From an uncultured Planctomycetaceae bacterium (lineage in GTDB: Bacteria; Planctomycetota; Planctomycetia; Pirellulales; Pirellulaceae), in contig CAIXSC010000805.1 in NCBI GenBank assembly GCA_903921945.1, positions 1 to 8,011 on the forward strand: a stretch of 8,011 nt of DNA, given 5' to 3'. Positions 1 through 5,074 of the stretch are shown in pieces; the stretch's first letter is position 1, and the number at the start of each line of letters is the position of its first letter. The notes beneath the pieces were generated by a model, which was not told where the DNA came from, searched no databases, and worked only from the letters and a program-made list of their open reading frames with translations. The position numbers and the translations under genes are program-made.

Positions 1-34
1 CCGCAAACTGCGAGTCGCATTCGCAACCAATAGA

Positions 35-66
<32 letters not shown>

Positions 67-69
67 ACC

Positions 70-104
70 TGACAACTGACAACTGACAACTAACAACTGA
101 CAAC
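70..104. repeat. Heptanucleotide tandem repeat, 5 units of TGACAAC
   Basis: Five consecutive 7-bp units of TGACAAC are present, the fourth reading TAACAAC. Because 7 is not a multiple of 3, the TGA/TAA in successive units falls in different frames (positions 70, 77, 84, 91 and 98), so the array places stop codons in all three forward frames. It therefore blocks any upstream reading frame from entering purN. It lies 20 bp before the purN ATG, in the expected 5' leader, so it may be transcribed. Confidence 0.9.
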
Positions 105-124
105 CAAAAACCTGCCTCCCTCCC

Positions 125-817
125 ATGCCTTCCCATCCGCAATCCCCTATCGCGAGCGACTCGATGCGACTTCCCGACGCGGCTCGAGCGGTAGGCGAAC
201 CGTTGCCGATCGCCGTGCTGATTTCGGGCGGCGGGACGACGCTTCGCAATCTGCTCGAACGGATTCAGGCTGGCGGTTTGCCGCTGGCGGTGCGGTTGGT
301 CGTGTCGAGTTCCACGCAGGCCCGCGGGCTTGAGTTTGCCAGGGCGGCCGGTATCTCGACCCGAGTCTTGACGCGGTCCGCGTTCGCGGACGATGTCGCA
401 TACGGCGAGGCGGTGTTTGGGGCGTGTCGCGAGTCGGGCGTGTCGTTGGTGGTGATGGGCGGTTTTTTGAAATTCGTCCCGATTCCGGTCGATTTCACGA
501 ATCGAGTGGTCAACATTCATCCGTCGTTGATTCCCGCATTCTGTGGAGCCGGCATGTATGGGCATCACGTCCACGAGGCGGTCATCGCGCACGGCGCGAA
601 GGTGAGCGGCTGCACAGTCCATTTTGTGGACAATCAGTACGATCACGGTCCGATCATCTTGCAACGGGCGGTGCCGGTTCAAGACGACGATACGCCCGCG
701 ACGCTGGCAGCGCGAGTCTTCGCCGCCGAGTGCGAAGCGTATCCGGAAGCTCTCCACGCGATCGCGGATGGCCGTGTCCGAATTGAAGGTCGACGCGTGA
801 TCGTCACCGCGATTTGA
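125..817 (+). CDS. purN: Phosphoribosylglycinamide formyltransferase (PurN)
   Basis: PurN transfers a formyl group from 10-formyltetrahydrofolate to GAR, giving FGAR, the third step of de novo purine synthesis, in the cytosol. The product is 230 residues, close to the family norm. The N-terminal strand and phosphate-binding turn are IAVLISGGGTT (29-39), where many relatives have SGNGSN. The active-site signature NIHPSLIP puts the family's catalytic Asn and His at N130 and H132. The catalytic Asp is D173 in DNQYDHGPIIL. The segment FCGAGMYGHHVHEAV (139-153) replaces the usual YPGLHTH-like loop, a style I associate with planctomycete-type PurN. The start is uncertain: the ATG at 125 has only a pyrimidine-rich leader, and the conserved fold begins near residue 28, so the in-frame ATG at 164 is also possible. 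The 3' end overlaps convergent fxsA by 14 bp. No other purine gene is visible. Confidence 0.95.
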   Translation: MPSHPQSPIASDSMRLPDAARAVGEPLPIAVLISGGGTTLRNLLERIQAGGLPLAVRLVVSSSTQARGLEFARAAGISTRVLTRSAFADDVAYGEAVFGACRESGVSLVVMGGFLKFVPIPVDFTNRVVNIHPSLIPAFCGAGMYGHHVHEAVIAHGAKVSGCTVHFVDNQYDHGPIILQRAVPVQDDDTPATLAARVFAAECEAYPEALHAIADGRVRIEGRRVIVTAI

Positions 818-1304
818 TTTGCCGGACCACCGTCGCCTGGCCGTCGATGGTGCGCGGGTCCGTGTTTCGCGACTCGATAGACGCCGCTGCGGCTTCTTCC
901 GGCGAGTAGCGAAAGGTCGCGGTTTGTCCGGCGACTTCGAGCGTAAAATTGTCTTGAAACCAGCGGACCAGCCGTCGCTTCGCCAGCGTTCGCGTGACGG
1001 GCACCAGGAGTCCGATCGCCAACAGGTCGGTCAGCACTCCAGGGGTGAGCAACAGGGTGCCGGCAACCAGCACCATCGCTCCGTCCATCAACGCCCCGGC
1101 GGGAACACGGCCCGCCGCAAGCTCCTCGCGGATCCGGCGCAGCACTCGCCAGCCCTGATGTTTGACGAGCCATGCGCCGGCCACTCCGGTGGCGACGACC
1201 AGGGCAAGTGACACTTTCCAGTCGGTCGCGTCGGCCAGGAGCATCAGCAGCGCCAGTTCGACGAATGGAACGACGACAAACAGCAAAGCGAGTCGGGCAA
1301 TCAT
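804..1304 (-). CDS. fxsA: FxsA family membrane protein
   Basis: This is a 166-residue inner-membrane protein of the FxsA family. In E. coli, extra FxsA relieves F-plasmid exclusion of phage T7; its normal role is unknown. Three hydrophobic segments are visible, at about residues 5-23, 31-47 and 78-102. The third contains the family hallmark GTLLLTPGVLTDLL (82-95). An amphipathic stretch WRVLRRIREELAAGRVP lies between helices 2 and 3, as in relatives. A charged cytosolic tail of about 60 residues follows. I chose the ATG at 1304 because the protein then begins MIARLALLFVVVPFVEL, the expected start of helix 1. The longer in-frame ORF (from 1379) would be translated through the porin terminator hairpin and adds unrelated residues. 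No strong Shine-Dalgarno sequence is visible. The gene lies downstream of the porin on the same strand but beyond its terminator, so it needs read-through or its own promoter in a very short gap. Confidence 0.9.
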   Translation of the reverse strand: MIARLALLFVVVPFVELALLMLLADATDWKVSLALVVATGVAGAWLVKHQGWRVLRRIREELAAGRVPAGALMDGAMVLVAGTLLLTPGVLTDLLAIGLLVPVTRTLAKRRLVRWFQDNFTLEVAGQTATFRYSPEEAAAASIESRNTDPRTIDGQATVVRQIKSR

Positions 1305-1342
1305 GGCCCCATCATGGCGAATCGACGGCGGGTGTGCAAACG

Positions 1343-1373
1343 AAAAAGGGCGGCTTGGAAACCCAAGCCGCCC
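1343..1373 (-). terminator. Rho-independent terminator of the porin gene
   Basis: On the minus strand, GGGCGGCTTGG pairs perfectly with CCAAGCCGCCC (11 bp, 8 of them G-C) around a 4-nt GTTT loop, followed at once by TTTTT. In plus coordinates the arms are 1348-1358 and 1363-1373, with AAAAA at 1343-1347. It begins about 48 nt after the porin stop codon and ends 38 nt before the fxsA start. The T tract is only on the minus-strand 3' side, so it terminates leftward (porin) transcription. Confidence 0.9.
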
Positions 1374-1421
1374 AGGCACAGGACTTGCGCTCGATCATGA
1401 CGGCGAATCCGTCACGCCGGC

Positions 1422-2660
1422 CTAGTACGAGATGATCGCGTCCATCCCGAAGATATTTTGGCTGAAGCCGGTTTCGGGAATCCATTCGTGTTTGAATTCC
1501 GGCCGGAACACGAGATTCGTGTGCGGCTTCCAGTTCACGCCAAAGGTGGCCGCGTTAATCGAGGTGCCGTTGCTGTTCCACCACTCGACACGGGCACCCG
1601 CCTTCCACTGATCGTTGATCGTGTAGAAGAGGTACTGGTTGATGCCGATCGTGTCGACGTCCCCACCCGGGTTGAAAGCCGGATTCCGGGTCGACAGCAA
1701 GTCGGACTGGAAGACGTACTGCCATTTGTCCGTCAGCAAAACATCGACAACCAAGCTATGCGAATAGCCTTCGGTGCCGATCCAGCCGAGGTTGCCGCCG
1801 GTCGCGAGGTAGGTGACCGTGACTTCGTCCAGCACCTTGTAGCTCAAGCCGCCGATGAAGTTGTTGCCTTGGTTCAAGTTCGTGAAGCCCGTGTCCCAAC
1901 CGAGCGTCCAGCCGCCGTAGGCGGTCAACTTGTCGTTAGCCACCCACTTGCCGAGCACGCCGGTGTGCGTGAACGGTTCGCTGTTGTTCATCGTGAACGA
2001 GTGGCTATAGAAGAAGTTGCCCGTCGCGGTGACGACTTCGTAGCCCAGCGGCGTGTAGAAGTGGCCAATCTTGGCGGACAGTTCCTTGTTGCCGATTTCG
2101 GCGTACAACTGGGGCAGTGCCCAGCCATAGATGCCGAAGTCGAAGCCGTTTTGGTAATCCCACGTGCCCGGCGGGTTGCCGAACGCCTGGGTGTTATTCG
2201 CATCGATACCGTAGATCGCATCGAACCGGAAACCGAAGTCGATTCCGCACTCGGCCTCCAATTGCCGTTCGATGTAGAAGTATTGCTGATGCAGATGCAC
2301 CGTGCCCGGGTTTTGATTGAAAAAGTCGGCCACGCTTTCCTGGGTGTGAGTGCCCAGTTGCGTCCAACCACCAATCTTGATGCCGCGGCAGGTCTTCGGG
2401 AACAATTCGAACGGCTCGGGCGGAGCACATTCGTCCACCGGCGGACAATTGCATTCTTCGCCAGCCGCGACGTTGTGGTAACCCGCCAAAGCGGCGGATA
2501 CCGGCGGCGTCGCGTACGCCGCGTCGTCTTCGATCACGGCAGCCGCTCCGCGGCCGTTCGAAGCCGCAGGGGCGTCATATTCGTACTGCTGAGCGACCAC
2601 GCTGCGCCCGCAAAGGGCCAGCGCGACGGCCGCTCCAAGGGACCACTTCGAAAGTTTCAT
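1422..2660 (-). CDS. Outer-membrane beta-barrel porin, BBP2 (OmpL-like) family
   Basis: The 412-residue product looks like a secreted beta-barrel protein of the putative porin-2 family (BBP2, formerly DUF1597), which is abundant in planctomycetes. It would form a diffusion channel in the outer membrane; the substrate is unknown. A Sec signal peptide covers residues 1-23 (basic MKLSK, hydrophobic core, VVA before QQ). Next comes a disordered Ala-rich segment, then a short Cys/Pro-rich stretch with C70, C72, C78 and C91. The barrel starts near CRGIKIGGWTQLG (91-103). Alternating polar/hydrophobic strands follow, including the family-typical AKIGHFYTPLGYEVV (196-210) and NNSEPFTHTGVLG (225-237). 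The chain ends in the aromatic Y412, suitable as a beta-signal for Bam assembly. C17 in the signal peptide does not fit a lipobox, since Leu precedes it. A good Shine-Dalgarno sequence precedes the ATG and a strong terminator follows the stop, so it is probably monocistronic. Confidence 0.88.
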   Translation of the reverse strand: MKLSKWSLGAAVALALCGRSVVAQQYEYDAPAASNGRGAAAVIEDDAAYATPPVSAALAGYHNVAAGEECNCPPVDECAPPEPFELFPKTCRGIKIGGWTQLGTHTQESVADFFNQNPGTVHLHQQYFYIERQLEAECGIDFGFRFDAIYGIDANNTQAFGNPPGTWDYQNGFDFGIYGWALPQLYAEIGNKELSAKIGHFYTPLGYEVVTATGNFFYSHSFTMNNSEPFTHTGVLGKWVANDKLTAYGGWTLGWDTGFTNLNQGNNFIGGLSYKVLDEVTVTYLATGGNLGWIGTEGYSHSLVVDVLLTDKWQYVFQSDLLSTRNPAFNPGGDVDTIGINQYLFYTINDQWKAGARVEWWNSNGTSINAATFGVNWKPHTNLVFRPEFKHEWIPETGFSQNIFGMDAIISY

Positions 2661-2963
2661 CTGCTACACTCCCATCCATGAACCGTGTATTGACATTCGG
2701 TCTTCATTTTGGCTGTGCCCGCCTGGCCAGCCGCTCACCTTTCCGGATCGCCGTCGATCGCCGCGCCACAGCCTCGTCGATGTTCGACTTCTGGAAGAGG
2801 TATCGTCGACCGAACTTTTCACGTGTTAGGTTAAATCAATGTCACTTCGCGGCTGTTTTCGCTGCACGGCCGCAAATTGTGAAGCTTTAACGGTTGTGAG
2901 TAACTTAACGACCCTCGAGGCGGTGCCGCCGCGATACTTGGCCTCTAAGGAACGGCTTCACAC
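2661..2963. other. Divergent intergenic region between porin and rhomboid genes
   Basis: This 303-bp spacer between divergently transcribed genes must hold promoters for both, yet no convincing pair of boxes is visible. A TTGACA hexamer at 2690-2695 (+) lacks a recognisable -10 about 17 bp downstream. TTGTGA (2877-2882) with TAACTT (2901-2906) and an 18-bp spacer is a weak rightward candidate for the rhomboid gene. The stretch around 2825-2910 is more AT-rich than its surroundings, as promoters often are. GATCGCCG occurs twice, 10 bp apart (2746-2753 and 2756-2763). Forward ORFs starting at 2678 and 2839 have no recognisable product and are not called. Confidence 0.5.
2669..2673 (-). promoter_or_regulatory. 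Shine-Dalgarno site of the porin gene
   Basis: GGGAG on the minus strand lies 8 nt upstream of the ATG at 2660. Both core and spacing are good, which fixes this start. It is among the clearest ribosome-binding sites in the window, as expected for an abundant outer-membrane protein. Confidence 0.7.
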
Positions 2964-3929
2964 GTGGGAATCTACGATCGCGACTACTACCGGGATGACG
3001 ACGAGCCAACCAGCGCCGCGAGCGGCCTGCCGCAGACTTTCGTGGTGCGACTGATCCTGGCGAACGCCGCCCTGCTCCTGCTCGATATGTTCTTTGGCGG
3101 CAAAAACCACGAACTCACCCGTTTCCTCGCCCTCTCGACCGACGAAGTCCGCGAGCCGTGGAACTGGTGGCGTCTGCTGTCATACGCCTTCGTTCACGAC
3201 CCCGGCGACATCGGCCACATTGCCTCGAACATGCTCGGGTTGTGGTTCTTCGGCCGCGAATTGGAAACTCTGTACGGCCGCTGGGAATTCCTGCGCATCT
3301 ACTTGGTGGCTGCCATCTTCAGCGGCGCCGTCTGGCTGCTTCGACACGGTGCATTCGCGGGAGTCGCCGGCAACGGCATACTGCTCGGCGCCTCTGGTTC
3401 CATCGTGGCGTTGGTCGTCCTTTTCGCCTTCCGTTTCCCCAAACAACAAGTCCTCTTCATGATGATCCTGCCGATGCCCGCCTGGGTCCTCGGCATGTTG
3501 TACGTGGCCTACAACCTGTACGGTGCGAGCCAAACCGCTGGCGGTATCAGCGGCGTCGCGTACGACGTCCACCTTGCAGGCGCCGCCTTCGCCGCCATCT
3601 ATCATCTGCGCGGCTGGAATCTCAATTGGCTGTCCGGCGTACTGCCCAGGCTTTCCCGCTTCACGAACCGACGCTTTCGAACAAGCGCTGGCAGCGACCG
3701 TTCGCGTCAACGCCCTCGACCGGCGACTTGGGAGGACAATGCGGATCCCGGGGAAAGGGAACTCCGGGTTTATCGCCCCGATCCGCCGGAACCGGTCCGC
3801 GACGATCTCGATCGCCGCGCCGACCAAGTGCTCGCCAAACTTCACCAATTCGGCGATTCCAGCTTGACGCCCGACGAGCGCGCCACCCTCGAAGCCTATA
3901 GCCGCCGGCTCCGCGAACGCCGCCGTTAA
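2964..3929 (+). CDS. Rhomboid family intramembrane serine protease
   Basis: This 321-residue polytopic membrane protein should cleave transmembrane helices within the bilayer; its substrates are unknown. The serine/histidine dyad is visible as S144 in GASGS (142-146) and H203 in YDVHLAGAAFA (200-210). The oxyanion-side motif is H85 and N89 in GHIASNMLGLWFFG (84-97). About six hydrophobic segments span residues 26-220. A basic, disordered stretch (225-265) follows, then a small helical tail (about 280-321: ADQVLAKLHQFG, SLTPDERATLEAYSRRLRERR). The tail resembles the cytosolic DUF6576/SHOCT-like tails attached to many bacterial rhomboids. GTG is taken as the start because the protein then opens MGIYDRDYYR, an N-terminus I recall in planctomycete rhomboids. 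AAGGA at 2947-2951 is a possible ribosome-binding site, with a long 12-nt spacing. phoH lies 169 bp downstream on the same strand. Confidence 0.93.
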   Translation: MGIYDRDYYRDDDEPTSAASGLPQTFVVRLILANAALLLLDMFFGGKNHELTRFLALSTDEVREPWNWWRLLSYAFVHDPGDIGHIASNMLGLWFFGRELETLYGRWEFLRIYLVAAIFSGAVWLLRHGAFAGVAGNGILLGASGSIVALVVLFAFRFPKQQVLFMMILPMPAWVLGMLYVAYNLYGASQTAGGISGVAYDVHLAGAAFAAIYHLRGWNLNWLSGVLPRLSRFTNRRFRTSAGSDRSRQRPRPATWEDNADPGERELRVYRPDPPEPVRDDLDRRADQVLAKLHQFGDSSLTPDERATLEAYSRRLRERRR

Positions 3930-4027
3930 TGGGCCGCAACCATCCAACGGGCATTCACCGAACCACGCCAAACACCCACTATGGGGGATTTCGTGCGTCG
4001 GGATAGCGGCCGACCTCGCCCGTCGGT

Positions 4028-4033
4028 TATATT
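4028..4033 (+). promoter_or_regulatory. Candidate -10 box upstream of phoH
   Basis: TATATT matches the sigma-70 -10 consensus at four of six positions in an otherwise GC-rich gap between the rhomboid gene and phoH. No -35 element is recognisable at the usual distance (4005-4010 reads AGCGGC). Transcription starting about 7 nt downstream would fall on the ATG at 4040. If real, it gives phoH-pgpH a promoter separate from the rhomboid gene. This is a weak call. Confidence 0.2.
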
Positions 4034-4039
4034 CCCACC

Positions 4040-4102
4040 ATGATGTTTCGGTTTACACGGTCCTCTGCGGGTTGTCGCAAGCGACGCCCGCTCCAGGCAT
4101 GA
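4040..4102 (+). CDS. Candidate 20-codon leader ORF overlapping the phoH start
   Basis: A short ORF starts at tandem ATGATG (4040-4045), encodes 20 basic residues (MMFRFTRSS, then GCRKRRPLQA), and ends at TGA 4100-4102. The stop overlaps the phoH ATG (4099-4101) in the ATGA arrangement typical of translational coupling. It has no Shine-Dalgarno sequence, but a TATATT box ends 6 nt before its first ATG, so a leaderless transcript is conceivable. phoH itself has no good ribosome-binding site, so re-initiation from this ORF would explain how it is translated. Chance is a serious alternative for an ORF this short. Confidence 0.22.
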   Translation: MMFRFTRSSAGCRKRRPLQA

Positions 4103-5061
4103 TTGACGCCACCATCGCCTTGGCTCGGCCAGATTTGGCTTTGAGCTTGTTCGGCACACGCGACCAGCATTTGCGAACCTTCCGCGAACGCCTGGGCGTC
4201 TCCATCTCGCATCGAGGTGAAACGCTGCACCTTGCCGGCGAGGAACAGGCGGTAACCCGAGCGATCGCCGCCCTCGAGGAACTTAAAGGGCTAGCCGAGC
4301 GCCACGGGATGCTGACGGTGGACCAAGTCGAGGAAGTGCTTGCCCGCACCCTCGGCCTTGGAGACAACTGGGAACGGGCGGTCGTTGAGATTAGCCATAC
4401 GACCAAACGGGTCAAACCGCGAACCCCGGGCCAAAGCCGCTACGTCAACGCGATCCGCAAGCACGACGTCGTGTTCGCAATCGGACCTGCCGGCACGGGT
4501 AAAACCTACCTGGCCGTGGCGTTGGCAATCGAAGCGTTCAAGAACCGGTCGGTGCGAAAGATCGTGCTCTGCCGGCCGGCGGTGGAAGCGGGCGAGAGCC
4601 TCGGGTATCTGCCGGGTGATCTGCGAGCGAAAATCAATCCTTACCTCCGTCCGCTGCTCGACGCCCTCCACGACATGATGGAGTTCGAACAGATCCAGCG
4701 ATTCATGGAGCAAGATCTCATTGAAGTGATTCCGCTCGCCTACATGCGCGGCCGCACGCTCAACGAAGCCTTCATCATCCTGGACGAAGGCCAAAACACG
4801 ACCGTCTCGCAAATGAAGATGTTTCTCACCCGCATGGGGACCGGCTCGAAAATCGTCGTCTCGGGCGACGTTACCCAGATCGACCTGCCGGAACAATCCC
4901 GTAGCGGCCTGATCGACGCCGTCCATCGACTCCAGGGTATCGACGGCATTAGCGTCGTAAGGCTCGAAAAATCGGACATCGTGCGGCATCGCTTGGTGCA
5001 AGCGATCGTCGAGGCCTACGACGAAGGCGCGGGTGGCGGCAATCGCCATCGTGCCCATTGA
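4099..5061 (+). CDS. phoH: PhoH family ATPase (PhoH/YbeZ)
   Basis: This cytosolic P-loop ATPase is linked in other bacteria to RNA processing and ribosome maturation together with YbeY; the exact reaction is unsettled. From this start it is 320 residues, the usual size. An N-terminal KH-like region (about 1-75: LFGTRDQHLRTFRERLGV, then a GETLHLAGEEQAV turn) precedes the PhoH ATPase domain. Walker A is GPAGTGKT (129-136, K135). Walker B is FIILDEGQNTT with D229 and E230. GRTLNEAFI and SGDVTQIDLP are further family motifs. I chose the ATG at 4099 because it gives MIDATIALARPD, where the conserved fold begins. The only upstream in-frame start nearby is a TTG at 4072, which adds nine residues, and neither has a strong Shine-Dalgarno sequence. 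The pgpH-family gene follows 13 bp after the stop, making a phoH-pgpH pair. Confidence 0.95.
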   Translation: MIDATIALARPDLALSLFGTRDQHLRTFRERLGVSISHRGETLHLAGEEQAVTRAIAALEELKGLAERHGMLTVDQVEEVLARTLGLGDNWERAVVEISHTTKRVKPRTPGQSRYVNAIRKHDVVFAIGPAGTGKTYLAVALAIEAFKNRSVRKIVLCRPAVEAGESLGYLPGDLRAKINPYLRPLLDALHDMMEFEQIQRFMEQDLIEVIPLAYMRGRTLNEAFIILDEGQNTTVSQMKMFLTRMGTGSKIVVSGDVTQIDLPEQSRSGLIDAVHRLQGIDGISVVRLEKSDIVRHRLVQAIVEAYDEGAGGGNRHRAH

Positions 5062-5064
5062 GGT
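5060..5064 (+). promoter_or_regulatory. Shine-Dalgarno site of the 7TM-HD gene
   Basis: GAGGT lies 10 nt upstream of the ATG at 5075 and overlaps the last two bases of the phoH stop codon TGA (5059-5061). This favours the 5075 start over an in-frame GTG at 5051 inside phoH. It also suggests that translation of the two genes is coupled. Confidence 0.6.
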
Positions 5065-5074
5065 AATCGTTCCC

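Noticed and set aside
1..33. Possible last ten codons of an upstream gene, ending at TAG 31-33
   Set aside because: One frame does end there, but ten codons cannot be told from chance and the other forward frames are also open over this stretch.
1305..1379. N-terminal extension of FxsA to an ATG at 1379
   Set aside because: It would encode through the terminator hairpin and adds residues without family resemblance before the conserved first membrane helix.
2600..2660. Lipoprotein signal in the porin (Cys17)
   Set aside because: The residues before the cysteine (Leu-Ala-Leu) do not make a lipobox, while VVA before QQ is a good signal peptidase I site.
1458..2681. A 407-codon plus-strand ORF opposite the porin
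   Set aside because: It mirrors the porin codons and has no recognisable domain. The minus-strand ORF has a signal peptide, barrel motifs, a Shine-Dalgarno site and a terminator.
2678..2890. Small plus-strand ORF in the divergent spacer
   Set aside because: It starts on the strand opposite the porin ribosome-binding region, has no Shine-Dalgarno sequence and no recognisable sequence, and is probably chance.
3180..3971. A 263-codon minus-strand ORF opposite the rhomboid gene
   Set aside because: The plus-strand ORF has the complete rhomboid catalytic motifs. The antisense product resembles nothing.
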